NCBI RefSeq assembly: GCF_019645855.1
Contig: NZ_CP080999.1
Location: 1,116,001 to 1,180,000, forward strand
Source of the DNA: Mycobacterium malmoense
GTDB taxonomy: Bacteria > Actinomycetota > Actinomycetes > Mycobacteriales > Mycobacteriaceae
Direction of reading: 5' to 3'
Length of the DNA stretch: 64,000 bases
Part shown: in pieces, positions 8,938-18,428 of the stretch
How the letters are laid out: the number at the start of each line of letters is the position of its first letter
How positions within the stretch are numbered: position 1 is the first letter of the stretch
Program-made: the position numbers and the translations under genes
Notes under the pieces: model-generated
What the model was told of the DNA's origin: nothing
Database searches by the model: none
Seen by the model: only the letters and a program-made list of their open reading frames with translations

Positions 8938-10122
8938 GTGATTGATTTCGCGGCATTGCCGCCGGAAATTAACTCGGCCAGAATGTATTCGGGCCCCGGA
9001 TCGGGACCGATGCTTGCCGCCGCCTCGGCCTGGAACGCGATCGCCGCTGAAATGCGTTCAGCGGCCGCCTCTTACGGCTCCGTAATCTCCGAGCTGACCA
9101 GCGAGAGTTGGTTTGGTCCGTCGTCGATGTCGATGTTGGCGGCGGCCGTGCCGTACGTGGACTGGCTGAGCACCACCGCGACCCAGGCCGAGCAGGCCGG
9201 CGGCCAGGCCAATGCGGCAGTGAACGCCTATGAGTCAGCGTTTGCCATGACGGTGCCGCCCATGGTCGTCGCGGCCAACCGTGCTGAGCTTGCGGCGCTG
9301 GTGGCGACCAACGTTTTCGGCCAAAACACCCCGGCGATCGCGGCCACCGAGGCCCAATACGCAGAAATGTGGGCACAAGATGCCGCGGCGATGAAAGGCT
9401 ACGCCAGCGCCTCGGACATTGCCTCGGAATTGACTCCAATTAACTCCCCGCAATCCACCGCCAGCGTCGGCGGAGTGGCAGAGCAAGCCAATGCTGTTTC
9501 CCAGGCGGCCCAAACGCCGGCGGGAACTACGCAGTCGATACTGTCGTCGGCAACGTCGAACGCTGCTGGCTCGTCGTCTCTCGGATCGCTCGAGTCGTAC
9601 CTGGCAGGCTTGTTCAGCGGCTCAGACAATTCGGCGCTGGGGAGCTTCTGGAATGGCAACTTTTTCAGCACCGCGGTCACCAACGGAGCCCTTGCTGGCG
9701 GCCCGTACAACCCGGAGTTCATCCTGCAAACCATCGCCGGTTTCAGCTTTCTGATGAATGCCGACAAGGCAGCGACGAGCGTTGCGGCGCTATCGGGTGC
9801 GGGGAACTTGTCAGGTCTGGGATCCGGTGCGCTCGGGTCAACAGAACTCGTCGGCCTGGGTGCCGCCGCGTCGGCCGAGATGGGCCATGCGCACCTGGTA
9901 GGGGCGGTGTCGGTGCCAGCCAGCTGGACGTCTGCAGCGACGATCAGTCCAGCCGAAACGGCGTTGCCAGCCACCGGCCTCGGCGACATTGGGTCGAGCC
10001 CGGCAGGAGGGCCGGGAGGGTTTGCGGCGCCCATGACAGGTACGGCCAAGCGGCTGCGCAGGGCCATTCCCAAATACGGGTTCCGTCCTGTCGTGATGCC
10101 ACGTCCGCCGGCCGCCGGATAA
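8938..10122 (+). CDS. PPE family protein, SVP subgroup
   Basis: A 394-aa PPE protein that starts with GTG at 8938 (MIDFAALPPEINSARMYSGP). The WxG motif appears as SWFGPSS, and the PPE-SVP hallmark GxxSVPxxW is seen as GAVSVPASW in the C-terminal third. The protein ends VVMPRPPAAG. It follows the PE gene by 18 nt and is its likely heterodimer partner. A 78-nt stretch near the 5' end, from the codon for the first Pro of PPE, is identical to the next gene, including silent positions, which indicates recent gene conversion. The central region (about 175-290) is low-complexity, rich in Ser, Ala and Gly. Confidence 0.95.
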   Translation: MIDFAALPPEINSARMYSGPGSGPMLAAASAWNAIAAEMRSAAASYGSVISELTSESWFGPSSMSMLAAAVPYVDWLSTTATQAEQAGGQANAAVNAYESAFAMTVPPMVVAANRAELAALVATNVFGQNTPAIAATEAQYAEMWAQDAAAMKGYASASDIASELTPINSPQSTASVGGVAEQANAVSQAAQTPAGTTQSILSSATSNAAGSSSLGSLESYLAGLFSGSDNSALGSFWNGNFFSTAVTNGALAGGPYNPEFILQTIAGFSFLMNADKAATSVAALSGAGNLSGLGSGALGSTELVGLGAAASAEMGHAHLVGAVSVPASWTSAATISPAETALPATGLGDIGSSPAGGPGGFAAPMTGTAKRLRRAIPKYGFRPVVMPRPPAAG

Positions 10123-10143
10123 CGGGACTTGAGAGGAAGCGTC

Positions 10144-11358
10144 ATGATCGATTTTGCCGCGTTACCGCCGGAAATTAACTCGGCCAGAATGTATTCGGGC
10201 CCCGGATCGGGACCGATGCTTGCCGCCGCCTCGGCCTGGAACTCTATGGCCGCCGAAATGCGCTCCACGGCCACCTCTTACGCCTCGGTGGTTTCGGAGC
10301 TTACCGGCGAGAGCTGGTTTGGGCCGTCGTCGACGCTGATGGCAGCCGCCGTCGCACCGTACCTCGAGTGGCTAAGCGCCACCGCCACCCAGGCCGAGCA
10401 GGCCGGCGGCCAGGCCAACGCCGCCTCGGCCGCCTATGAGTCAGCGTTTGCCATGACGGTGCCGCCCGCGGTCGTCGCGGCCAACCGCGCTCAACTGTCG
10501 AACCTGGTGGCGACCAACCTTTTCGGACAAAACACCGCGGCGATCGCGGCCACGGAGGCCGAATACGCCGAAATGTGGGCGCAAGACGCCGCGGCGATGA
10601 ACGCCTACGCGAGCGCCTCGATCACGGCGACACAATTTACGCCGTTCACCGCGCCCCAGTCCAGCACCAACACCGGCGGAGTAGCCGACCAGGCCAACGC
10701 GGTTGCCCAAGCCACTACCACCTCGACCGCATCGACCAGCTCGGCCACCAGCGCGTCCGCGTCGCTTTCCGACCTGGCCGCTTGGCTGGGGATCGCGCCC
10801 AACACGAATACCTCCACCACCGGGCTCGCCGGAGTGATGAACTTCCTGGATGGGCAGAACGGATCGATGGTTGGAAGCTTCCTCAACAACGCCTCGGTCG
10901 CCAACTTCTCCAACGCATTCACCACCAGCGGGCTGATGAACCCGACTTCAATGATCGATAGCGCTACGGTGTATAGCTTCCTGGACGCCCCGGCGGACAG
11001 CGCGGTAAGCGCGGCGTCGGCCGGCCTTAGTGGGGTCGAGACGGCGGGATCGGCCAGCTTGCCGGGCCTTGCCGCGGCGCAGATTGGGCAGGCAAACCTC
11101 GTCGGTGCCTTATCCGTGCCTCCAGGCTGGGGCGCGAGCGGGGCGGCGATCACCCCCGCCGCTCTGCCAACGACCCAGATCGGGGCAGGCGCGTACCAGG
11201 GCATGAGCGCCACCCCGATGGTGATGGAGGACGTGGGGCCGGTGGGCATGCCCGGCGTGCCATTGGGCGGTATGGCGGATGCTGACGACGAGTTCGGAGG
11301 CGTTCCGATATACGGGTTTCGCCCGCGCGTACTGGGACGTCCGCCGGCGGCTGGTTAA
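10144..11358 (+). CDS. PPE family protein, SVP subgroup, second copy
   Basis: A 404-aa PPE protein and tandem paralogue of the preceding gene. The start was placed at ATG 10144, where the PPE domain begins (MIDFAALPPEINSARMYSGP) and where GAGAGGAAG sits just upstream. An in-frame TTG at 10129 overlaps that ribosome site and is less likely. WxG is SWFGPSS, the SVP motif is GALSVPPGW, and the tail is VLGRPPAAG. The middle part diverges strongly from the neighbour. The spacer of 21 nt suggests one PE-PPE-PPE transcript. The gene converges on the ABC transporter genes. Confidence 0.94.
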   Translation: MIDFAALPPEINSARMYSGPGSGPMLAAASAWNSMAAEMRSTATSYASVVSELTGESWFGPSSTLMAAAVAPYLEWLSATATQAEQAGGQANAASAAYESAFAMTVPPAVVAANRAQLSNLVATNLFGQNTAAIAATEAEYAEMWAQDAAAMNAYASASITATQFTPFTAPQSSTNTGGVADQANAVAQATTTSTASTSSATSASASLSDLAAWLGIAPNTNTSTTGLAGVMNFLDGQNGSMVGSFLNNASVANFSNAFTTSGLMNPTSMIDSATVYSFLDAPADSAVSAASAGLSGVETAGSASLPGLAAAQIGQANLVGALSVPPGWGASGAAITPAALPTTQIGAGAYQGMSATPMVMEDVGPVGMPGVPLGGMADADDEFGGVPIYGFRPRVLGRPPAAG

Positions 11359-11409
11359 TAGTCAGCGTGACTAAGGGGTGGCCGGCCGCCCGGCAGGTCC
11401 GCTCGCGTG

Positions 11410-12726
11410 TCAGGAATGCGTGGGTGCCACGAGCGTGGCGTCGGGGTCGGGGGTGATTTGATCGGTGTGGGTGTTGTAGTCGAAGAGTTCGGCGTAGCGG
11501 CCCCATCCGATGGCGGTGTCGAGTTGCCGCTGGGCGTCCCGGGTGTTGAACGCTTGCTGAAGTAGGTCGAGGAAGAATGCGGCGCGCAGGCTGCCGTCGG
11601 GGCAGTCGTGCAGGGCATGGCAGATGGTGCGCACCAACGGTGCGCGGGTGAGTGCTTGTTGGGCGAAGATCTGCTTGCTGGTTTGGATGTCGGCGGTGGT
11701 GAAATCCTTGCCGGTGGAGGTCAATTCGAGGTTGGCACCGTCGACGCGGACGAAGTCAAGCAGCGCCGCGGCGTCCACGAGCGGCAACAGGTCTTCGGCG
11801 GCGATGCTCAGGTCTGCGGCGAGGTCGGGGATCTCGACGCGCCCACCCTTGCCGTAGACGATTTCGACCAGCCCGGCCAGCCCGCCGACGGTGGCGCGGG
11901 GTAGCGGGTGGCTGGTGGGCGTGGCGGTGCCGGGATCGGCCAGCGCGGTGGCCGGTCCGGTGCCGGTCAGCAGTTCATAGACCTTGTCGACGAGTGCCTC
12001 AAACGATGCGGAACGGCGGTCGCGCGGACGCTCCAGCTCGATGGGAAACTCGGCCAGGATGCGGCCGGGGTTGCTGTTCAGCACGATGACGCGGTCGGCC
12101 AGCAGGATCGCTTCTTCGATGTTGTGCGTCACCAGGCAGATGGCCTTGGTCGGGAAGTCCTGACCGGTCCACAGGGTCATGAGCTCGTTGCGCAGGTTTT
12201 CGGCGGTGAGGACGTCGAGCGCGGAGAACGGTTCGTCCATCAGCAGCAGATCGGGCTGTAGTACCAACGCACGGGCGAATCCGACGCGTTGGCGCATCCC
12301 GCCGGATAGTTCTTTGGGGTAGGCCGATTCGAAACCGTCCAGGCCGATCAAATCGATGGCCTCCATGGCGCGCTTACTGCGTTCGGCCGGCGCGGTTTTG
12401 CGCGCCGCCAGCCCGAGTTCGACATTTTTTTGCACGGTCAGCCAGGGCATCAGGGCGAAATTTTGGAACACCATCGCGGTGCCGGGGTTGGCGCCGGTCA
12501 GTTCGGCCCCGTTGTAGCGCGCCACGCCGCTGGTCGGGACGATCAGACCCGCGATGACGCGCAGCAGCGTCGACTTGCCGCACCCGGAACGACCGAGCAG
12601 CGCGACGACCTCGCCGGCACGGATGTCGAGGTTGATGTCGTCGAGGACCAGCAAGGTGCCACCGTCGGGCTTGCTGAAGCTCTTGCTGACGTGCTCAAGG
12701 CGGATGATCACGTCGTCGCGAGTCAT
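11410..12726 (-). CDS. ABC importer ATPase, nitrate/sulfonate type, with C-terminal AAA-associated domain
   Basis: A 438-aa ATPase of the nitrate/sulfonate/taurine (SsuB/TauB-like) group. Walker A is GRSGCGKS (residues 45-52), the Q-loop is VFQNF, the signature is LSGGMRQR (140-147), Walker B ends LLLMDEP (about 160-165), and the H-loop is LVTHN. Canonical ATPases of this type end near residue 260; the extra 170 residues match the C-terminal extension found in a subset of these proteins. The permease gene lies 39 nt upstream on the same strand. No periplasmic binding protein is encoded nearby, so the substrate cannot be assigned; sulfonate, nitrate or bicarbonate are possibilities. Confidence 0.92.
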   Translation of the reverse strand: MTRDDVIIRLEHVSKSFSKPDGGTLLVLDDINLDIRAGEVVALLGRSGCGKSTLLRVIAGLIVPTSGVARYNGAELTGANPGTAMVFQNFALMPWLTVQKNVELGLAARKTAPAERSKRAMEAIDLIGLDGFESAYPKELSGGMRQRVGFARALVLQPDLLLMDEPFSALDVLTAENLRNELMTLWTGQDFPTKAICLVTHNIEEAILLADRVIVLNSNPGRILAEFPIELERPRDRRSASFEALVDKVYELLTGTGPATALADPGTATPTSHPLPRATVGGLAGLVEIVYGKGGRVEIPDLAADLSIAAEDLLPLVDAAALLDFVRVDGANLELTSTGKDFTTADIQTSKQIFAQQALTRAPLVRTICHALHDCPDGSLRAAFFLDLLQQAFNTRDAQRQLDTAIGWGRYAELFDYNTHTDQITPDPDATLVAPTHS

Positions 12727-12765
12727 GGCGGCCTCCGTTAAGCCTTTGAAGGATCAAGATAAGGA

Positions 12766-14508
12766 TCAAGATAGGGAGAAGCGCCGCTCGGACAGGCGGT
12801 AGAGGCGTTGCCACAGCACAATGTTCATTGTCACCACATAGAAGCTCATCGCGATCACGCCGACCAGCAGGCGCGGGGCGTCGCCCACCGCGGTGGCGCG
12901 CGTGATGTAGGCGCCCAGCCCGACAGCCGACAACGTGGTGCTGTGGTATTGGGCGACCTCGGCGACGATGGAAGCGTTCCACGCGCCCCCGGCGGCGGTG
13001 ATGCCGCCGGTGACGTAGCTGCCGAAGATTCCCGGCAGTATCAGGGTGCGCCACCTCAACGCCGTGGGCAGCCTCAAGCTGGCGGCGGCGTCGCGAAGCT
13101 CGTTGGGGATCGCACTGGCCCCGGCGATGACGTTGAACAAGATGTACCACTGCGTGCCCAGGGCCATCAGCAGGATGCCGCCCCAGTTGATGCTGATGCC
13201 GGTGGCCAGCAGCAGCGCGGTGAACAACGGGAACAAGAAGTTCGCCGGGAAGGACGCCAGCACCTGGACCACCGGCTGAGCTAGCCGAGTTACCTTGGGG
13301 TTCAACCCAATCCATACCCCGATGGGCACCCAGATCAAGGTCGAGAACACGACCACCACCACGACACGGGCGAAGGTGGCCAAACCGAGCAGCGCCGCGT
13401 GGCCGGCCTCGGCGAAGCCGACGCTGTGCGCGACGTACTCGATCACCCGGAACGCGCCGTAGCCGAGCGCGACGAACAACGCGAGACCGAAGACGGCGTC
13501 GCCGACGCGGCGGCGCGCGATGGACGTTTTCAACGGACGCCCGGTCGTTCCGAACACCGCCATCACCCGGTCCGCCGGATAGATCAGCCGCCCGAGCGGA
13601 TGGCCGACGAGGCCGGGGACACGCGAGCGCCGCAGCACCTCCAGCGTCAGGCTGCGCGGCGCCTCGGTGGCCTCGGATTCCTCGATGCGGAACCGCTCGG
13701 CCCACGCCGTCAGCGGCCGCCAAAACAATGCGTTGACCCCGATGATCACCGTGATCATGACCGCGATGGCCAGCAGCACCCTGGTTAGGTTTCCCTCGTC
13801 GCTGGCGGACGCGACGTAGGCGCCGATCCCGGGCAGGGCGAACTTGTGATTGTTGACGCTCAACGCTTCCGACGCGGTGAGGAAAAACCAGCCCCCGCCG
13901 AAGCTCATCATGCCGTTCCAGACCAGGGGGATCATCCCGCCGGGCAGGTCGACGCGCCAGAACCGCTGCCACCGCGACAGCCGCAACAGCCGGGACGCCT
14001 CGTCGAGATCGCGGGGTTGGGCGATCAGGGATTGATAGAACGCGAATGTCATGTTCCACGCCTGCGAGGTGAAGATCGCGAATATCGACGCGCATTCCAG
14101 GCCCAGCAGTGAGCCGGGAAACAACGCGATGAACCCGGTGATGGTGATCGCGAGGAAGCCCAGGATTGGCACGGATTGCAAGATGTCCAGCAGCGGGATG
14201 AGCACTTTTTCGGCCCGGCGTGACCGCGCCGCCGCGGTGGCGTAGGAGAACGTGAACACCAGCGACAAGCCCAGCGCGGCGAACATCCGCAACAGCGATC
14301 GGGCGGCGTAATACGGCAAGTGACTAGGGTCGGTGGACACCGACGAGGGCGCGCTGGGCACCGTCCACGGCACGGCCGTCCCGCGGCCGAGGCGCGCCAC
14401 CAGCCACAGCAGCACCGCGGCGCCGACGAATACCACGACATCAGCGGCCCAGTTGCGTGCCGGGCGCGCCGCCACACCCCGGCTGGGAAAAGTGCCAACC
14501 AATGTCAT
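12766..14508 (-). CDS. ABC importer permease, two fused permease domains
   Basis: A permease of 580 aa with two BPD-type transmembrane modules in one chain. The first spans about residues 30-270 and the second about 340-580, each with the EAA-loop region (DEASRLLRLSRWQRFWRVDL and IPNELRDAAASLRLPTALRW). Usually such importers use a homodimer of a single-domain permease; here the duplication gives a pseudo-dimer. It pairs with the ATPase just downstream. The ATG at 14508 (MTLVGTFPSRG) is preferred; an in-frame GTG at 14526 would add six residues. Substrate is unknown. This transporter has no counterpart that I recall at this site in M. tuberculosis. Confidence 0.9.
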   Translation of the reverse strand: MTLVGTFPSRGVAARPARNWAADVVVFVGAAVLLWLVARLGRGTAVPWTVPSAPSSVSTDPSHLPYYAARSLLRMFAALGLSLVFTFSYATAAARSRRAEKVLIPLLDILQSVPILGFLAITITGFIALFPGSLLGLECASIFAIFTSQAWNMTFAFYQSLIAQPRDLDEASRLLRLSRWQRFWRVDLPGGMIPLVWNGMMSFGGGWFFLTASEALSVNNHKFALPGIGAYVASASDEGNLTRVLLAIAVMITVIIGVNALFWRPLTAWAERFRIEESEATEAPRSLTLEVLRRSRVPGLVGHPLGRLIYPADRVMAVFGTTGRPLKTSIARRRVGDAVFGLALFVALGYGAFRVIEYVAHSVGFAEAGHAALLGLATFARVVVVVVFSTLIWVPIGVWIGLNPKVTRLAQPVVQVLASFPANFLFPLFTALLLATGISINWGGILLMALGTQWYILFNVIAGASAIPNELRDAAASLRLPTALRWRTLILPGIFGSYVTGGITAAGGAWNASIVAEVAQYHSTTLSAVGLGAYITRATAVGDAPRLLVGVIAMSFYVVTMNIVLWQRLYRLSERRFSLS

Positions 14509-14716
14509 GTACGCACCGCCCGACACTCATTGCAGCTGACTTCGGTACAACCAGCGCCAATGGTGGCGCAAGCAACGGTTTTACACCAGCCGGGGCTGGC
14601 TCGCGGTCCAGGGGCCGATCGGCGGTAATCAAATGCCGCAGCCTTCCGAGGTCTATATTCCGGACTGGCCTGTCCGTCTCCCAAGCCGCTGTCCGTCCTG
14701 ACAAGGAGTCTCGTTT

Positions 14717-17629
14717 ATGAGCGAAGAACACGCGCTGGTCATCGTTGCCGGCTATCAGGATCTCGATTCGGCCCGCCGGGACTTCGAAACCCTCACCGAG
14801 GAAACCAAAGCCAGGCGCGTCTCGCTGCGGGGCGCGGTGCTGGTCGGCAAGGACGCCGACGGCAATCCCGTGCTGGTCGATACCGGCAACCGGCTGGGCC
14901 GGCGAGGCGCCGCGTGGGGGGCCGGCGCGGGCCTGGCGGTCGGCCTGTTCTCACCGGCGCTGCTGGCCGCGGCTTGCGGGGCGGCGGCGGGTGCGGCCGC
15001 CGGAGCGTTGGCGGGCACGTTCGCCAACCATCGGATCAAGAGCGGACTGGCCGACAAGATCGGGCAGGCGCTGGCCGCGGGCAGCGCCGTGGTCATCGCC
15101 ATCACTCCATCGCAGGGGCGGCTGGCCGTGGAGCGGGCCTTGGCCGGCTCGCCGATGAAATCGGTTGCGGAGCTTAGCCGTTCGACGTTGCGGAGCCTGG
15201 GCGCGGCGCTCGAGGAGGCGATGGGCAAGTTCAATCCCGACCGCACCCGGCTGCCGCTGCCGCAGCGCGGCTTCGGCGGCACCGTCGGCCGGACCATGGC
15301 GGATTCGGTGGGCGACTGGACGATCGTTCCCGGGCCCAAGGCGCCCGACGGCGCACCCAACGTGCTGATCGTGCTCATCGACGACGCCGGGTTCGGCGGC
15401 CCGGACACCTTCGGCGGCGCCATCCGAACCCCGGCGCTGACCCGGGTGGCGCGAAACGGGTTGACCTACAACCGCTTCCACGTCACCGCGGTGTGCTCGC
15501 CGACCCGGGCGGCGCTGCTGACCGGGCGCAACCACCACCGGGTCGGCTTCGGATCGGTCTGCGAGTTCCCGGGACCATTCCCCGGCTACTCGACGGTCAA
15601 GCCCCGCAGCTGCGCCTCGCTGCCCCGCATCCTGCGCGACAACGGTTATGTGACTGGCGGTTTCGGCAAGTGGCACCTGACCCCGGACAACGTCCAGGGT
15701 GCGGCCGGGCCGTTCGACAACTGGCCGCTGGGTTGGGGATTCGACCATTTCTGGGGGTTTCTGACCGGCGCCGCGGGCCAGTACGACCCGATCATCACCC
15801 AGGACAACACCGTCGTAGGCGTTCCGCAGGGTAAGGACGGCGAGCCCTACTATTTCCCCGACGACCTCACCGACAAGGCCGTCGAATGGCTGCACGGCGT
15901 GCGGGCCCAGGACACCGAGAAGCCGTGGATGATGTACTACTCGACCGGCGCCACCCACGCGCCGCACCACGTGTTCAAAGAATGGGCCGACAAGTATCGT
16001 GGCCAGTTCGACGAGGGCTGGGATGTCTACCGGCGCAAAACGCTCGAACGGCAGAAGAAGCTGGGGATCGTGCCGGCCGACACCGAGCTCACCGAGCGGC
16101 CCGACCTGTTCCCGGCGTGGGACGGCCTGTCGGACAACGAGAAAAGGCTCTACGCCCGGCAGATGGAGGTGTTCGCGGGGTTCTCCGAAAACGCCGACTG
16201 GAACGTCGGGCGGCTGCTCGACGCGATCGACGACCTCGGCGAATCCGAGAACACGCTGGTCTTCTACATCTGGGGCGACAACGGCGCCAGCATGGAGGGC
16301 ACGATCACCGGTTCGTTCAACGAGATGACGTTCCTGAACGGCCTGCTCCTCGACGCCGACCAGCAGCTGGAGCTGATCGAACAATACGGTGGGGTGGAGG
16401 CGCTCGGCGACGAGTTCACCGCGCCGCATTTCGCGAGCGGGTGGGCGCACGCCAACAACACCCCGTTCCAGTGGGGCAAGCAGATGGCCAGCCACCTGGG
16501 CGGCACCCGCGACCCGATGGTGATCGCCTGGCCCAGCCGGATCCGGCCCGACGGCCAGGTGCGTTCCCAGTTCGCCCACTGCGTCGACATCGCGCCAACC
16601 GTGTTGGAGGCCATCGGTTTACCCGAACCGACCCACGTCGACGGCTTCGATCAGGAACCCATGGACGGGACCAGTTTCGCCCACACCTTCGGTGACGCCG
16701 CGGCCGAGGAGCGCCACACGGTGCAGTACTTCGAAAACTTCGGCAGCCGCGCCATCTACCGGGACGGGTGGTGGGCCTGCGTCCGACTGGACAAGGCGCC
16801 GTGGGACTTATCGCCCGAGACGCTGCAGCGGTTCGCGCCCGGCAACTACGACCCCGACGCCGACGTCTGGGAGCTGTACTACCTACCCGACGACTTCTCC
16901 CAGGCGCGCAACCTGGCGGCCGAACATCCCGACAAGCTGGCCGAGCTCACCCGGCTGTGGTGGGCCGAAGCCGAACGCAACCGGGTGCTGCCGCTGCTGG
17001 GCGGGATCGCGGTCATGTTCGGCAGCCTGCCGCCGCTGCCCACCACCACCCGGTTCGCCTTCAAGGGCGACGTGCAAAACATCCAGCGCGGCATGGTCCC
17101 GCGCATCCTCGGCCGCTCGTACGCCATCGAGGCCCGGCTGGTGATTCCTGACGGCGGCGCGCAGGGCGTGATCGTCGCCAACGGCGACTTCATCGGTGGG
17201 TTCGCCCTGTGGGTCGACGAGGGGCAACGACTGCACCACACCTACTCCTATCTCGGCGTGGACACCTACAAGCAGGTGTCCACCGAGCCGATCCCGACCG
17301 GCGAGGTCACGGTGCGGATGCTGTTCGAATCCGATCAGCCGGTCCCCGGCTCGGGCGGCCGGGTGACGTTGTGGGCCGACGACCGGCTGATCGGTGCGGG
17401 CGAGATGGCCAAAACGGTGCCGCTGGCCTTCACGTCCTACGCGGGTATGGACATCAGCCGCGACAACGGCCTGGTCGTCGACCGCGACTACGAGGACAGG
17501 GCTCCCTACGCGTTCACCGGGACCGTCCGGGAGGTGATCTTCGACCTCAAGCCCGTCCATCACGAGGCCGAGAAGACGTTGCACGAGCACGCGGCCGCTC
17601 AGGCCGTCGGGCGGGGTGCCGCGGGCTGA
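14717..17629 (+). CDS. atsB: Arylsulfatase AtsB
   Basis: A 970-aa sulfatase that hydrolyses sulfate esters. The active-site motif CSPTRAALLTGR starts at Cys260, the residue converted to formylglycine. An early metal-site sequence is NVLIVLIDDAGFG (about 215-227), and the conserved GKWHL block follows near residue 319. The first 170 residues are a separate module, a DUF1269-like region with a Gly/Ala-rich hydrophobic segment (about 55-100) that may associate with membrane. The length equals that of M. tuberculosis AtsB. AAGGAG precedes ATG 14717 by about 10 nt. The physiological sulfate ester is not evident from sequence. Confidence 0.95.
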   Translation: MSEEHALVIVAGYQDLDSARRDFETLTEETKARRVSLRGAVLVGKDADGNPVLVDTGNRLGRRGAAWGAGAGLAVGLFSPALLAAACGAAAGAAAGALAGTFANHRIKSGLADKIGQALAAGSAVVIAITPSQGRLAVERALAGSPMKSVAELSRSTLRSLGAALEEAMGKFNPDRTRLPLPQRGFGGTVGRTMADSVGDWTIVPGPKAPDGAPNVLIVLIDDAGFGGPDTFGGAIRTPALTRVARNGLTYNRFHVTAVCSPTRAALLTGRNHHRVGFGSVCEFPGPFPGYSTVKPRSCASLPRILRDNGYVTGGFGKWHLTPDNVQGAAGPFDNWPLGWGFDHFWGFLTGAAGQYDPIITQDNTVVGVPQGKDGEPYYFPDDLTDKAVEWLHGVRAQDTEKPWMMYYSTGATHAPHHVFKEWADKYRGQFDEGWDVYRRKTLERQKKLGIVPADTELTERPDLFPAWDGLSDNEKRLYARQMEVFAGFSENADWNVGRLLDAIDDLGESENTLVFYIWGDNGASMEGTITGSFNEMTFLNGLLLDADQQLELIEQYGGVEALGDEFTAPHFASGWAHANNTPFQWGKQMASHLGGTRDPMVIAWPSRIRPDGQVRSQFAHCVDIAPTVLEAIGLPEPTHVDGFDQEPMDGTSFAHTFGDAAAEERHTVQYFENFGSRAIYRDGWWACVRLDKAPWDLSPETLQRFAPGNYDPDADVWELYYLPDDFSQARNLAAEHPDKLAELTRLWWAEAERNRVLPLLGGIAVMFGSLPPLPTTTRFAFKGDVQNIQRGMVPRILGRSYAIEARLVIPDGGAQGVIVANGDFIGGFALWVDEGQRLHHTYSYLGVDTYKQVSTEPIPTGEVTVRMLFESDQPVPGSGGRVTLWADDRLIGAGEMAKTVPLAFTSYAGMDISRDNGLVVDRDYEDRAPYAFTGTVREVIFDLKPVHHEAEKTLHEHAAAQAVGRGAAG

Positions 17630-17637
17630 ACGGGCGA

Positions 17638-17841
17638 TTACCGCGAGACTGCCGGATCGGAGAGGCCCTGCTGGATCCCCCGATTGAGATTTTCCGTCAG
17701 TGCCGGGCTGTTAGCCGGGGCGGTCTCACGGCAACTGCAGCTGAGGACACCGAACACGCTGGGGTCGGCGCCGGCGGGTGCTGCCGCCGTCACCGCCGCC
17801 CCGACCGCCGCGGCGGCTCCGACCAGGATTTTCGATACCAC
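17638..17841 (-). CDS. Small exported protein, FGVLSCSC family, copy 1
   Basis: A 67-aa protein that starts with GTG and has an Ala-rich signal peptide (VSKILVGAAAAVGAAVTAAA) and an AGADPS cleavage region. The mature part begins with FGVLSCSC, has several Pro/Ser residues and ends near GIQQGLSDP. It is a paralogue of the gene at 21166-21378, which shares the ADPSxFGVLSCSC motif and the GIQxGL end. The two adjacent cysteines suggest disulfide bonding outside the cytoplasm. Function is unknown. Its stop lies 8 nt from that of atsB on the opposite strand. Confidence 0.75.
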   Translation of the reverse strand: MVSKILVGAAAAVGAAVTAAAPAGADPSVFGVLSCSCRETAPANSPALTENLNRGIQQGLSDPAVSR

Positions 17842-17925
17842 TTAATTAGTTCTCCGTGATAGTTGGTATCCCGAATCCTAAGTACTGTCGATCTCGGATA
17901 GTCGCGGGCGGACGTTGCAGTCAGG

Positions 17926-18270
17926 TTAAGAAACAAACTGCCGGCAGTAGGCACGGATGCTGGCGCCGACGAAGTACCCCGCGTGGTAGCCGTCCAGGTT
18001 GCTGTTGCTTTGCACGGTCGATGCCACCTGGACCGGCGTCCTGCCGTTGCTGAGCTCATCGCAGACCTCGTGGGCGGCGATCAGCGCCTTCTCCGGTGAT
18101 CCGAAGTGGATGCCCTTGGCTTTCAGCGCCGCCAGGAAGGCGTCATCGGTAGCGTCGGCGTGGGCGATCGGGGCTATCGCCGCCGGGTAGCCAAGCTCGG
18201 CCAGCAGCGCAAGCCCGGCGGCCCACAGCAGCAGCGAGGGACGGGGCACGCGTAGACGGGTGCTCGTCAT
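17926..18270 (-). CDS. DUF732 family small secreted protein, copy 1
   Basis: A 114-aa secreted protein. After the signal peptide (hydrophobic at about residues 10-30) the mature part starts ADATDDAFLAALKAKGI. The DUF732 pattern follows: HEVCDELSNGRT, a Val/Ser-rich helix, and GYHAGYFVGASIRAYC, giving a probable disulfide between the two conserved cysteines. The ATG at 18270 is favoured over an in-frame GTG at 18285, because GTGGGAG forms its ribosome site. It lies next to an FGVLSCSC gene, an arrangement repeated at 21.2-21.8 kb. The biochemical role is unknown. Confidence 0.85.
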   Translation of the reverse strand: MTSTRLRVPRPSLLLWAAGLALLAELGYPAAIAPIAHADATDDAFLAALKAKGIHFGSPEKALIAAHEVCDELSNGRTPVQVASTVQSNSNLDGYHAGYFVGASIRAYCRQFVS

Positions 18271-18428
18271 CTCGGACACTCCCACGGGGCTGAATTGCCA
18301 TTCGTTGCTGACGGCACGTGACGCCGCGTTTGCCGCACGTTACAGCTTTGCACGAGGCGATGGTCGCCGAAATGACGACTGCCCGCTGGATTTCCCGATC
18401 TATCCCGGCCCGAAGCGGCGAGGCCCGG

